Assembly (NCBI GenBank): GCA_963682055.1
Contig: OY821744.1
Coordinates: 9,650,835 to 9,714,834 of the forward strand
Direction: 5' to 3'
Length of the DNA: 64,000 nt
From: Primula veris
Lineage: Eukaryota; Streptophyta; Magnoliopsida; Ericales; Primulaceae
Shown: one piece after another, positions 36,450-48,567 of the stretch
Layout of the letters: each line of letters starts with the position of its first letter
Position numbering within the stretch: position 1 is the first letter of the stretch
Notes under the pieces: generated by a model
The model's database searches: none
What the model saw: only the letters and a program-made list of their open reading frames with translations
What the model was told of the DNA's origin: nothing
Position numbers and translations under genes: made by a program

Positions 36450-38515
36450 CTGAGTGACAAAGTACCATATGTATCATATACTGGATAACATTAACGAATA
36501 TCGATGTTTTAATCGGAACTTTTAATTGCTCATGAGTCGGAGTGTTAAACTAACAAAGTACATATGTTTTTAATATCTATGTTTCGATGCTGACAATTTT
36601 AGCTTATAAAATTTGTAAATACTGCGAAGTGGAAACGATAAAGATGCTCCTTGGCAAACATAGAGTAAAGATGATTTAGTTCACCATACAATATTCTAAG
36701 ATTGATCCATTCGTTTGCGCTTTAGTAAATTTATTTATCATACTGTATATTTTCCTTTTGGTGGAGCTGATGTACTTTTTCAACTCGATCTTTTTGTCGT
36801 GCAGAAAATACATTGCTTTAACTAGTTATAATATTCCGTATGTTTTGGAATTTTCCTCGAAAGGTCGCCGACATTAAAAGTATCGCCTTAAAAAACATAA
36901 CGATAAGCATATCGAGTGTTCTTGGGAACTGCATCCTAAAGCTTTGATTACTCGAACTTGACTAAAAACCGGTGGAAATCTGACCATCTGAATGATGTAT
37001 TTTTGTCAATTTTTTTTTTTGTTTCTTTACTGTTTCAAGATTTGTATGACGCTCAACTTTATCCAACAAGCAATAAAATTCAAATAGGGACCACAATTAA
37101 GTATAATATAAGTCGGCTATAGTCAAACTTTGTTTTTTCACAAATTCTTTTGTTTAGTGTTTCATGTATATATTTAATTGACGCCACGTCTGCTCTTAAG
37201 CCGGCTAGTTAGATTTAAAAAAGGTTGCTTAAGAGAACTCCTTTTGGAAAACAATAGTCAGATTAATTTACATCTACTTGTATTTATTTGTCACTTATTT
37301 GTGGATCCATGCATTAGTCATTCTAATGCACCTGCATTAATTATTTGCAACCATTGCAACCTGCATTCGGATGCCAAGAATTGGATTTGTTTTTCTAATG
37401 CTTTTTCATGTTTTTTTATGATGATTATTATATCTCCACTAAATTCCTCCTCTTTCTTATTACAATTGAATCGACTTATAGATATAACAAGTGTATGTTG
37501 AATATGTGCACAGCCTTACAGGATGTAGTCTATAAGAGATGACGAAATAATTTCTCCTAAGTTAACAACTTTTGTTAAATACCATGTGGAATTTTTAAGT
37601 AGCACTACCAGTCTACCACTTTGTCACCCATAATTTAATGTGTAAATTGCTTGGTTTATATATAAACCATTATACCACTTGATTTATAATAATTTAAGAT
37701 ACAATCAATCAGACTTATTTAGAAACAAACAAATGTATTAATCTTTGTTGCTAGTACTTTTACATTGTCCGTTCTCCAAATTTCTTTCCTCAAAAAGGAA
37801 ACTTAAACATAGTTCACACTACAAGTCTACACCATATATAGTTGTGGAAATGAAAAGCGAAACTGAAAATGTAAATGTAATACATGTAAAAAAAACACGT
37901 AAATATATAATGTGAAACGGGCAACGGTAAGCAATCTGTGATTTTTGAAAGAAAAATGAGTTTTTCGTTAATTATGATTTACACCGTAGTCGATAGCGGA
38001 GTAAGCCTCTTAACATAAATAATTTATTATAATATTTATATAATTATGTAAAAGAGAGATTGGTTTCTTTTTAACAACTTTATTCTGTGTTTAGTTCACC
38101 CTCCTAACATATTTATGATTTAATCTTTTGACTGATAATAGTATGCATACTTTTATTATATACACTCTATTATGACTGATCCAAATATATGTATACTGGT
38201 CATCGTAAGTTACGCAACGTGTGCGACACATAATTGTATAAATATAATCCGGTACAAATAAATTTAACATTTTCAAAAAGTTTACAAAAATAATGGAATG
38301 AATATCGTAAAATTATAATATTTTATTATTATAGTAATATAAAATTACACGTATGATGATTTGTTTGGTAGATGAATTGATATATGTGGAAAAAGAAAAT
38401 ATTTATTTATTTACTTATTTATTTATTTAAATTACATTAAGTTATTTGAGTAATTAATAAATTAGAATATGAACATTTAAAAAAAAAGGTAAAATTGGGC
38501 AAGCTCAAACTTTGC
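36450..38515. other. Intergenic, downstream of the F-box gene
   Basis: The 3' flank and probable 3' UTR of the F-box gene at the start, then AT-rich non-coding DNA. The 107-codon frame at 37178-37501 has no motif, coding bias or splice context and is not called. No transposon ends are recognised. Confidence 0.4.
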
Positions 38516-38525
38516 TGTGTTCCAT

Positions 38526-38557
<32 letters not shown>

Positions 38558-38613
38558 TATAAATATATAAATATATAAATATATATATATATATATAATA
38601 GTAATCGTACCCC
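38526..38613. repeat. (AT)n microsatellite
   Basis: About 85 bp of at/aaatat repeats, directly followed by the small palindrome cacgcgttgcgtg. Confidence 0.9.
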
Positions 38614-39717
38614 ACGCGTTGCGTGTGCGGTGCGTAATGAAATAAAAATATAGAAAATAGTTATACTTATGATATAAATATGTGGATAATAAAAAAAACA
38701 TAGTTAAAGATTAGTGTTTGGTTGTTAAAAATGGATAAATAGTTTTATTAGTTTTTAGTTTTTATATTTTTATGTGAGTATGATATTATTGTAATTAATA
38801 TAAAAGTGTAGGAGTATTTTTGAAAAAAAAATGGCTAAATTGGGCAATATCATTTGAATTGGTTTGACTAATTATAATAGAATGATGTGTGTGTATATAG
38901 ATGGCTTACGAAGCCTGCAACATTATTTTTCAAAAATGTCCCTGGTTATTTAAGTAATTACAAAAATTGCTATCATAAGATTTTAAACTTTAAAATGCTA
39001 ATGGCTGCGAAAATTTAACTAAGTAAATAGGGATTTGAAAAATTAAGTACATGTATTTAGAAAGATGTAAAGTCATCTAAAAGTTTATCTAAAACTTTTT
39101 TTTACATGTATAAATACTAAATATAGCATATATTTTTATTCACTTTTTCTACCTAAAACAAGTTTATACAATAACACCCAAATTTGAACATACTCAAATT
39201 ACTGAAAAAATTCGAATCGAGTTGTGCAAAATAAAAAAGAAAACTCCTTAAGTTATAACATAGATAAATATTTTAAATCGTTTTAAATTTAATGTAACGA
39301 CATATATATAATTTTACACTATTATGTAATTTATTCTTATATGGAGTCAAATTTGTTAAAGCGATATTATAAAAAATCATGTAATATTACAATATGAGAT
39401 TATTCTTATTTTGAACTGTCTCGAGTTGGTACCGAGCATTTTTATTGCTATAAGGAGTTTACTCCTATATGAATTATTAATATAGGGAGGTTCTAATGTA
39501 TATATATACACTAGCGAACATGTCCACGTCACGCCCGGTGTAACGCGTGAATTTATGTAACGCTATGAAAATGTGTAAAATAAGAAACAAATAATAACTT
39601 CATTGTATTAATTTGAATAATAAATCAAATTAATAAGCATATTTTGATTTGTAGGAAACAAAATCTAAAAAAGGAAAAGGAACAAAATGAAACTCATCAT
39701 TTATAAAAAATAATTTG
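38614..39717. other. Unclassified AT-rich interval with two CG-rich end motifs
   Basis: Two short CG-rich motifs, ccccacgcgttgcgtgtg near 38620 and cacgcccggtgtaacgcgtg near 39525, both preceded by TA repeats, stand out in otherwise AT-rich DNA. They may be like ends of unclassified plant repeats. Nothing coding. Confidence 0.35.
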
Positions 39718-39722
39718 ATAAC

Positions 39723-40553
39723 TGTTGGTCCGTACGACTAAACCTTAGAGGGGGTGAATAAAGTTTTAAGTGTTTTTCGCGGAAATAAAATTTTAAGCGC
39801 AACTAACAACCCAACTAGCTCAATATATATTTGCGACAATAAATATGCGATGATAATCTATGAATAAATTGAAACATGCGCACAATCGCAAATAATATAA
39901 GTTGCGGAAAGTAAATAGTAAGGGAAGAGATTGACACCACGATATATAGAGGTTCGGCAAACCCGCCTACGTCCTCTCCTCTCCTTGGTTGTGTTTGAAG
40001 AGGTATTTGGGGGTTTTATCAGCTCCAAAATGTCCAGTGGGTATTATATGACCGTTTGGAGTGGTTAAGAGCTTTACCCAATGGTTAAACCACTTTTTAA
40101 AAAAGCTAAAAAGCTGTTTTTTGTGATCTGCACTTTGACCCACCGGTGGGTGTCTTCTGACCCATTGGTGGGTGAAATCTTGCTTGGTTCTGGAACATTG
40201 AGCCACTGGTGGGTTCTGCATACCCACTTGTGGGTATCATCTGGCAAAATTCTTTTGTTCTGTCCACTTGACCCATTGGTGGGTTCTGTATTATCCACCG
40301 GTGGGTGCACCTGGAGATTTATGTGTTGAACTTTCGACTTTGAAATGCTCGTAACTTGCTTGTTCGGACTTCAAATTTACTTCCGTTTGAACCGTTGGCT
40401 TCGTTATCGAATGCTCTATCATTTTAAAATCCTGAAATATACATTTTGTATTTTTGGAAAAGACAAAACATTATATCATCGAATAGAGAAATCATAAAAT
40501 CATTAATACATAATCACATGTATAAAATCAATTATTGAACTCATGGCTCAACA
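39723..40553. mobile_element. Putative solo LTR, 831 bp
   Basis: It starts tgttggtccgtacgac and ends atggctcaaca, the TG...CA form of LTRs with TGTTG/CAACA termini. Flanks ataac (39718-39722) and ataat (40554-40558) match at 4 of 5 bases, a plausible LTR target duplication. There is no primer-binding site or internal region, so it would be a solo LTR left by recombination. It holds a cluster of palindromes at 40138-40310. Strand and superfamily are undetermined. Confidence 0.6.
40138..40310. repeat. Cluster of six near-palindromes of the form ACCCAC-N-GTGGGT
   Basis: acccaccggtgggt (about 40138), acccattggtgggt (40160), gccactggtgggtt (40200), acccacttgtgggt (40220), acccattggtgggt (40270) and tccaccggtgggtg (40297). 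The spacing is irregular. The motifs can form short hairpins or bind a dimeric protein. The frames through them are a by-product. Confidence 0.8.
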
Positions 40554-40800
40554 ATAATATTAGTGTACTTTCTCGACAAATGGAGAGGAGGGGGGAGGTA
40601 ACCACCTGATACAGTTTTGGATTTACAAAATGAAAGTGCATTGTTTTGTTTTTGTAATTTCTTTGTTTGACAGTTTTTTCTAAAAAAATTTGAATTTAAC
40701 TATAACTGCGCGTGTGTGGGTAAATTTCCAAACTATGAAGGTTTATTTATAAGTAATTGTTTCAAAACTTAATAAGCGCTCTTTATATAAATAATAGTAT

Positions 40801-41359
40801 TGTAAGAATCCGGATTTTCGTAGGAAAATACCGTGATAAAAATATGTGAGTTATCCCATATCGGCTATATATGTAGTATCTATATGATATATAAATTAAT
40901 AAAACTTTCATTACTATCACCAATAACTTTTAAAATCGTGCGGCCCAAGAATCGATGACGAAATTGGGCCAAAACGGACAATATTGGTGGTAATGAGCAG
41001 ATGGTGGCGGTCTGGTCGGAGGACCCGATCATTACAATTGGTATCAGAGACGTTATTTAGTCGATGTGGACACTGGCAACCCTGGAAGGACGGCATGACG
41101 GACGAGGACACCGTGCCTAAAGGGGGAAGAGTGTAATAACCCGGATTTTCGTAGGAAAATACCGTGGTAAAGAAAAATGAGTTATCACACATCGGGTAGA
41201 TATGTAGATAGTATATAAGATAGCAATATACTCTTTTTATCACAAATGCCTTTTAAAGCCGTGCGACACAAGAAGCGATGACGAAATTGGATCAAAACGG
41301 ACAATATTGGTGGTAAGAAGCAGATGATGACGGTCTGGTCAGAGAACCGGGTCGTTATA
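40801..41359 (+). mobile_element. TRIM (terminal-repeat retrotransposon in miniature), complete, 559 bp
   Basis: LTR1 is 40801-41036 and LTR2 is 41132-41359; both begin tgtaa.aa.ccggattttcg and share most of their length (cgatgacgaaattgg, aaaacggacaatattggtgg). A primer-binding site, tggtatcagag (41039-41049, initiator tRNA-Met type), follows LTR1, and a polypurine tract, aaagggggaagag (41119-41131), precedes LTR2. The internal region is only 95 bp with no gene. agtat flanks the element on both sides (40796-40800 and 41360-41364). Differences between the LTRs show it is not very recent. It depends on another element's proteins. Confidence 0.93.
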
Positions 41360-41364
41360 AGTAT

Positions 41365-42171
41365 GATATACACATAGACTAAAAAGGATTAAAAATCAAA
41401 AAGCTAAAAAAAACAATTAAACCGACAAAACCCCAAAAAATATATCTAATAGAAAACAAACAAATTAAATCTTAAACCGCCAATAAACTTCAAAAACACA
41501 CACCAGAAATTGGCAGCAAAATTGAAAATTACATTAATTTTTTTTAGGATGATAAATGTTTGCTCGGACATATATGATCACACATAATCCAGTCTAGGAA
41601 CACGTAATCAGGGTTACACGGGCATGTGATGACACATGCTCGCACGGACAAACGATCACACACGATCGAGACAAACACATGATCATAAATGATCACGCAT
41701 ATACATTATGACACATGATTACATGTTTGGGTCGGAAATAAAATCCAACTAGACATATGATCACACTGCTGGATGATGCAGATACATCATAAAAAAGGAT
41801 CAGGCGGACAAATGATTACAATTTTTTTTGTAATGTATAAAACTCATTTTATAGTTTACATTTTTTAAGGAAAACCATAAGATTCAAATTCAACTGATAC
41901 TAAAAAAAAAAGTTAAAATTCTTATATATTAAGATTTTGACCGGAAAAAAACGTGACTACGAGTCACATACTATAATTGTGACTTTGTGATTTCTGATTT
42001 TGGACCAAGTTCTTGGAACTAAAGATCACTTCTCGGAACGTACCTCCTATTTCCACACCTGTTAAAAGTACTTTTGGTTTGTACAGTTGTACTTAAAGTA
42101 TCGTTAGGGTTCTATTTTCGAAAAGGAAAACAATACCAGATGACTTTTTTTTTTTTTTTTTTTAGTATATA
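41365..42171. other. Intergenic with degenerate gatcacac-type repeats
   Basis: At 41560-41820 short motifs such as atgatcacaca, gatcacacacgatc and atgatcataaatgatc recur irregularly. They resemble the decamer array at 42.7-43.0 kb. The remainder is AT-rich and unassigned. Confidence 0.45.
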
Positions 42172-42173
42172 TA

Positions 42174-42413
42174 CTGCTCCATCCGTTCTTATTTAATTGT
42201 CTATTACGAAACTACGTGCAATTTTGACCGGTCAAGAAATTGTATCAAAATTGTCGGAATGAAAATTTTTAAAAGTTGATCATATAGTTCAAATGTTAAA
42301 TTTTATGATTAGATTTAAAAAAAATCATTTGGACAATTTTGATACAAGTTATAAACCAGTCAAAATTGCACGTAGTTTCGTATTGAACAATTAAATAGGA
42401 ACGGAGAGAGTAG
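42174..42413. mobile_element. Stowaway (Tc1/mariner) MITE, 240 bp, TA target
   Basis: The ends ctgctccatccgttct and aggaacggagagagtag are inverted repeats, extended inward by a further 50 bases (cgaaactacgtgcaatttt against caaaattgcacgtagtttcg). TA lies at each flank. The element can fold into one long hairpin. It encodes no protein. Confidence 0.93.
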
Positions 42414-42675
42414 TACATAGTACATTTGTCCGTTCTTCTGTTGACTGCTGAGATTTCTTCTTTACATAAAAAAAAAAGAAAGGAAATTTGATTACAAATA
42501 CCTACATACCAATCAACTTAATTACAAAAAAATCCATCTATGTATATTTTCTTAGAGTTAGATACATATACTTATTTACAATTAATTACATATATCATAA
42601 AAAATAACAAAATTGAAAAAAAAATGAAAAAAAATGAAAAAAATATTTAAAAAAATTGTAAATACTATCAAACAG

Positions 42676-43015
42676 GAATATACATGATTGAACATAATTA
42701 GATATCACTACAAAAAAATATCCAAATAGCGACGGAATTAGTGACGGTATTTTTTGTTACGAACTTATTAGCGACGATTTTTGTGACGGTTTTGTGACAG
42801 TTTAGTCAATTTGTGACAGATTTTTAAATTAGTGATAGGTTTGTGACAGATTTTGACTCTCACTAAATCAAACATTATTTTGTAGTGTATGATTAAATAA
42901 GATTAGACATATAAGATTGGACAGTATTGGACATGATTAGACATGATCAAACATTATTAGACATACATGATTGAACATGATCAGACATTATCAGACATGA
43001 TCAGACATGATCGCA
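42676..43015. repeat. Degenerate decamer array (gacatgatca), interrupted by a CACTA MITE
   Basis: Units such as agacatgatc, gaacatgatc and agacattatc recur from about 42890 to 43015, and tacatgattgaacataatt lies just left of the MITE at 42706. The array therefore probably existed before the MITE inserted. Confidence 0.7.
42706..42887 (+). mobile_element. CACTA-type MITE, 182 bp, TAT target duplication
   Basis: The ends cactacaaaaaaatatcc and ttattttgtagtg are typical of CACTA (En/Spm) elements. TAT flanks it on both sides (42703-42705 and 42888-42890). The interior repeats tgtgac/gacgg motifs (gtgacggttttgtgacag). It is homologous to 29371 and 32012 and has the best-preserved ends of the three. 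Confidence 0.92.
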
Positions 43016-44065
43016 CGTATTTTTTGTATAAAAAATGTATTTTTAAAAAAATTGGTTTTTTAAAATTTTTAATTTTTAAATATTTTTTTAGATTTTTTAG
43101 TGACATGTACGTATTTGTAAATAAATTCACAAATATATACTTTTTTGTAAAAAGAGTCATCAACTTCAAAACAACCGGTTTTTTTATAAACAAGTTTTTA
43201 AATATGTACTTAAACTATAATTTTTCCAATTTAATAAACATAGTTCAGACCATGTACGTTAGCAGATTAGGACTTTAGTAACAATACTTAATAATATTTA
43301 TATTTAAGTTATTTAACTATATGTACATGTTGCCTTCAAATTTACCAAAAAATTTGTTTGCTGCTGTTAAAAAGTGACATTAAATAGTTCGCCACTGGTA
43401 TAGCAAAGATAAACGTGCGTATCCTTTTAAAAGTGCCGTTCGGCATGGCTTGATTGTGATTTGTAGCTAGCGATTATTTAAGTTGATTAATTCGATTTGT
43501 CTTTAAAATAATTACTCATGTAAAAAGTTTGTTTTTTTCGACAAACAACCCCTCTCCCCTCCCCTCTTCTCAAAATTAAAAAGTAGCTTTCTAGGCTCGC
43601 AAGTCGCATCTACGACCAATTCACATGTAAAGATTCTTAAGGGGAAACACTCGCTCAATCATGAAATTTGAGTGCATTATTACATATTTTATTTTATGTC
43701 ACGCCAACTTTCTCGTTACTTAACGCAAAAAGAACCGTATATGATTGAGAAATCAGAAGATATAATCGGCTGTTCCAAAGTGGCCACCAGCAGTTGGGAG
43801 TGAAACTCGGGCAATTTTTTATTTGTCCGGTTTCACTCCCTTTCACTGCCGATTAATCAAGTACAGTTTATAAGTGCTTACGTGACTGGTTAACCACCCT
43901 GGGACATTTCATCTTTCAAAAATTAAAAATATCCACCAATAAAATATTAACTCGTTCCATGTATTAGTCATCCAATGATTTTGACTATTTTGTTTGTAAT
44001 CTCTGGCATTACATACATCTCCTAAGAAGAAGCTTTATACCGGCAAATAAGTTCTTAGTATAATA
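43016..44065. other. Intergenic, left flank of the copia element
   Basis: T-rich then mixed sequence, non-coding. The overlapping 103- and 70-codon frames near 42967-43278 are low-complexity and run through the decamer array, so they are not called. No further transposon ends are seen. Confidence 0.4.
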
Positions 44066-44420
44066 TGTTGAGTTGTGAATCCAAATGAGTTTTGGCCATA
44101 TTTTCTAATTATCCCATATCGTCTAGAATTGTAATATGAGCCACTAAGGGTTCTATTTATATGCCTCAATATCTTGTATTTTAATTATACATACACAAGT
44201 ACCTTTTACATATTATAAGTGAGAGAGTTCTATTTGCGAGAGAATCATAGTTTGTGTTTGAGCTAGATTACGATTGTAATCCTCATTATAATAATATTAA
44301 GTGTCACGTGTAGCGGCCCGGAGACGTAGCCAATTTGGGTGAACTCCGTTATCAAATTGTGTGTGTGTTCGGTTTAAGTTTTCTGTCTTTCTCATTGTGT
44401 TCGCCTGATCGACCCTAACA
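44066..44420 (+). repeat. 5' LTR of the first copia element
   Basis: It starts TGTTGAG and ends CTAACA. Its first 79 bases match the fragment at 48568-48644 with a few substitutions and a 2-base length difference. A TATA-like ttctatttatatgcc lies about 90 bases in. The primer-binding site follows after two bases. Confidence 0.9.
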
Positions 44421-44445
44421 AGTGGTATCAGAGCTCGGAAGATCA

Positions 44446-47400
44446 ATGGCGAAAGAAGACAGAACCGCACACGGGATCGAGAAGTTCGACGGGAAGGACT
44501 TCGCATTCTGGAGAATGCAAATAGAGGACTACCTTTACGGGAGGAAGATGCATCAGCCACTTCTCCTTGAGGAAAGGCCGACCACGACCACCGAGAAGGC
44601 GTGGAAACTCTTAGACCGACAAGTGTTGGGAGGGATCCGCCTAACACTATCTAGGAGTGTAGCACATAACGTCGCCAGAGAGACGACGACGATGGGGATG
44701 ATGAAGATCCTCACCGACATGTATGAGAAACCATCCGCGAACAACAAGGTACATCTCATGCGTAAGTTGTTCAACCTACGCATGGCTGAGTACACACCTG
44801 TCGCAATTCACGTGAACAAGTTCATCGACACCGTAAATCAGTTGGATGCGGTGGAGATAACTTTTGAAGACGAAGTGAGAGCTCTTATACTGCTAGCCTC
44901 TTTACCGAACAGTTGGGAATTCATGCGAGCTGCTGTTAGCAACTCAATTGGAAAGGAGAAACTGACTTACAACGGCATCCGAGATCAAATACTCGCTGAG
45001 GAACTCAGGAGATTAGATATGGGTGAATGCTCAAATGATGGAGCAGCCTTGAACGTGGGTTCAAGAGACCGGGGTAAGGCCAGGGTATGTGACGTTAGAG
45101 GACGTTCACAATCCCGAGGTAGAAGAGGGCAAAGCCGAAGCGGCAAAGATAGCGATCGAAGTAAGAAGAATCTTCGGTGCTATAACTGCCAGGGTATGGG
45201 GCACTTCAGTCATGAGTGGAAGCAGCCGAAGAAGGGTACAGGCCGTGATCACGTGACTAATGTTGCGAGCGACGAGGATTCAGGTGACTGTTTGTTTCTT
45301 ACCGAACAGAGAAATATAGAATCGTGGATTCTAGACTCTGGGGCATCATTTCACACGACCACTCAGAAGGATTTATTCGAAAATTACACTGCGGGTAGTT
45401 TCGGTAAAGTGTATCTAGCCGACGGAGAAGCGTTGGATGTTGTTGGAATTGGCGATGTGAAGATTCGCATTCCAAACGGGTCGGTATGGAAGCTAACGAA
45501 AGTGAGGCATGTTCCGAGGTTGACCAAAAATCTGATCTCAGTAGGTCAACTTGATGCCGAAAGACACTCCATTTCGTTTAGTTGTGGAGCTTGGAAAGTT
45601 TCACGAGGAGCTATGGTGATAGCCCGAGGGAGTAAGGTCGGTACAATGTACATGACGACCGACGAGGAGCGTACAATTGCGACAGCTCTGTCGCAGAACT
45701 GCTCGGAACTGTGGCATCGATGGTTGGGTCACATGAGTGAGAAGGGGATGAAGGTGTTAGCGAAGGACAACAAACTTCCAGGCTTGAAGTCTGTCAACCT
45801 CGACATGTGCGAAGGTTGCATCTTCGGGAAGCAGAAGAAAGTGAGCTTCCGGAAAGGTGGAAAAGCTCCCAAAGAGGAGAAGCTAGCACTGGTCCACTCA
45901 GACGTATGGGGACCATCTCCAGTAACCTCAATGGGAGGATCTCAGTACTATATGACCTTCATCGATGATTCGACGAGGAAAACATGGGTCTATTTCTTGA
46001 AACACAAGTCTGAGGTGTTTAAGAAATTTCAAGAATGGAAGGCCATGGTCGAACTGGAGACCGGGAATAAACTCAAGTGTTTGAGGTCCGATAACGGCGG
46101 AGAGTACATTGATGCGAAGTTCGTAGGGTTGTGTGCACAGAGAGGCATTCGAATGGAGAAGACCATCCGAAGAACGCCACAGCAAAATGGCGTGGCCGAG
46201 CGCATGAACCGAACAATCAATGAGCATGCTAGGAGTATGAGACTGCAAAGTGGGTTGCCCAAAGCATTGTGGGCACATGCAGTAAGCACGACGGTTTACC
46301 TCATTAACCGAGGACCCTCAGTGCCAATGGAAAAGAGAATTCCCGAGGAAGTATGGATAGGAAATCCTATCTCGTATGAACAATTGCGAGTGTTCGGTTG
46401 TCTATCATATATCCATGTCGACATAAATGAACGTACCAAGCTTGACTCGAAATCCAAAGTGTGTTACTTTGTGGGGGTACGATGGAGCTGAGTTCGGATA
46501 TCGCTTCTGGGATGGTCAAGCAAAAAGGATCATTCGCAGTAAGGATGTCATCTTCAACGAAGGCATTTTTTACAAAGATCGACAAAGTGCAGTGGTGGAA
46601 GAAGATGCGCTCCCGTCCGAGGAGAGTGGTATGGTCGACATGAATACGTTTCCAAGATTGGACTTGGAAAATGACACGGAAAATGAGCCAGTGGTGCTCG
46701 ACAACCGACCAGCAGATGCTGAAGAGGAAGAGGAGCTGCCCCAAACTCCCCGACCTGAATTGGGCCGAGGTCATTGCGAGAAGAGACCTCCTGCCCGATA
46801 CTCTCCTTCCCTGCATTACATATTGCTCAATGATGCAGGCGAGCCCGAAAGTAGAAAGGAAGCTCTGGAGCTGAAAGACTCGAGCAAGTGGGAGCTCATA
46901 ATGAAGGATGAGATGAAGTCACTCGAGAAGAATGTGACTTGGCAGTTAGCCGAACTGCCCAAGGGGAAAAGGGCACTGAGCAACAAATGGGTGTTCCAAC
47001 TGAAGGAGGAACAAGACGGCACGAAACGGTATAAGGCACGCCTAGTAGTCAAAGGGTTCCAGCAAAAGGTAAGAATTGACTACACCGAGATCTTTTCACC
47101 AGTCGTAAAGTTGACGACTATTCGGCTATTGTTGAGCATTGTTGTAAATGCGAATCTTCATCTTGAGCAGTTAGATGTGAAAACTGCATTTCTCCATGGA
47201 GATCTTGATGAAGAAATTTACGTGCTCCAACCTGAAGGGTTTGCCGAAAAGGGAAAAGAGAAACTGGTCTGCAAACTGAGGAAGAGCTTGTACGGGCTAA
47301 AACAAGCACCACGGCAGTGGTATAAGAAGTTTGACAGTTTCATGGCGGATACCGGGTTCGAAAAAAGTGATAGTGATCACTGCTGTTTCGTGAAGAGATT

Positions 47401-48391
47401 TGAGGACTCTTCGTATGTCATACTACTGTTGTACGTAGATGACATGTTGATCGCCGGGTCGAGCCTTGTTGAGATTAACAAGGTGAAATAACAGTTGACG
47501 AGACAGTTTGAGATGAAAGATTTGGGAGCCGCAAATCAGATCCTCGGTATGAGGATTTCCCGAGGAAGGGATGGGTCCCTGTTTCTGTCGCAAGCCGAGT
47601 ATGTGAAGAAAGTGTTGGCACGGTTTAGCATGAGTGATGCCAAAGCTGTAGGTTCACCGCTAGGCGCACACTTTAGCTTGTCGAAAAAACAATCACCCTC
47701 GGACGAGGAAGAAAAGGATCGTATGTTGAACATACCCTACCCTTCAGCAATTGGTAGCTTGATGTACGCTATGGTGTGTACAAGACCGGACATTGCCCAT
47801 GCAGTGGGAGTTGTCAGTCGTTACATGAGTAACCCAGGAAAGCACCATTGGAAAGCTGTGAAGTGGATATTGAGATATCTCTCGGGTACCGTGAGTTCGG
47901 CATTATGTTTCCGAAAGACATCGGAAGGCCTGTACGACTATGTGGATGCTGACATGGCCGGTGATCTGGACAGCCGAAAGAGCACAACCGGATGTGTTTG
48001 TACCTACGGTGGTACTGCTGTGAGTTGGACATCGAAGCTGCAAAAGATCGTTGCACTGTCGACCATAGAGGCTGAGTACGTCGCGATGACGGAAGCAAGC
48101 AAAGAGATTATTTGGTTGCAAGGTTTCTTAGAGGAGCTCGGTCAGAGGACCGACAAGGGAGTTCTGCACTGTGATAGTCAAAGTGCAGTTCAGCTAGCTA
48201 AGAACTCTGTATTCTATTCACGCACAAAGCACATACAGATTCGTTACCATTTTATCCGGGACGTTCTCGAAGATGGAATCTTCGCGCTAGAAAAGATTGA
48301 GGGTGCTAATAACCCCGCTGATATGCTAACGAAGACTGTTACAATCTGCAAACTGAGGCTGTGTGCAACCTCAGTAGGACTCCGAGCTTGA
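44446..48391 (+). pseudogene. gag-pol of the first copia element, with one frameshift and one stop
   Basis: The frame opens at 44446, just after the primer-binding site. Gag covers about residues 1-240; its zinc knuckle (about 245-258) has Trp in place of the last Cys (codon 45217-45219). Protease carries LDSGAS; integrase has the HRWLGHMS zinc-binding start, HSDVWG and SDNGGEY, and PQQNGVAERMNR; reverse transcriptase has YVDDMLIAG; RNase H has STIEAEYVA and RTKHIQIRYHFIRD. A one-base length change in a run of five G (46473-46477) shifts the frame, after which the product continues in the next frame to an in-frame TAA at 47489-47491, then stays open to 48391. With these breaks the element cannot make its polyprotein, though it is otherwise well preserved. 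Lineage is Tnt1/Tork-like by inference. Confidence 0.93.
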
Positions 48392-48567
48392 GGCTCAGGG
48401 TTGTCGCTACACTGGAAGAATCGGTACTCGCCGATGACGGAAGAGTATCAATTACTATACAAGGATACCGATGGGAGCATTCTGCTCGGGGGAGCACAGT
48501 GAGTTCGGTGGTCGGGGATAATTGGAGTTCTTTTGAAGCACTCGACATTTGACTCCAAGTGGAAGAT

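Noticed and set aside
37178..37501. 107-codon plus frame downstream of the F-box gene
   Set aside because: Composition like flanking non-coding DNA and no recognisable domain.
44297..44647. Minus-strand frames inside the copia elements (also 45928-46816, 47814-48121)
   Set aside because: Shadows of the gag-pol frame on the other strand.
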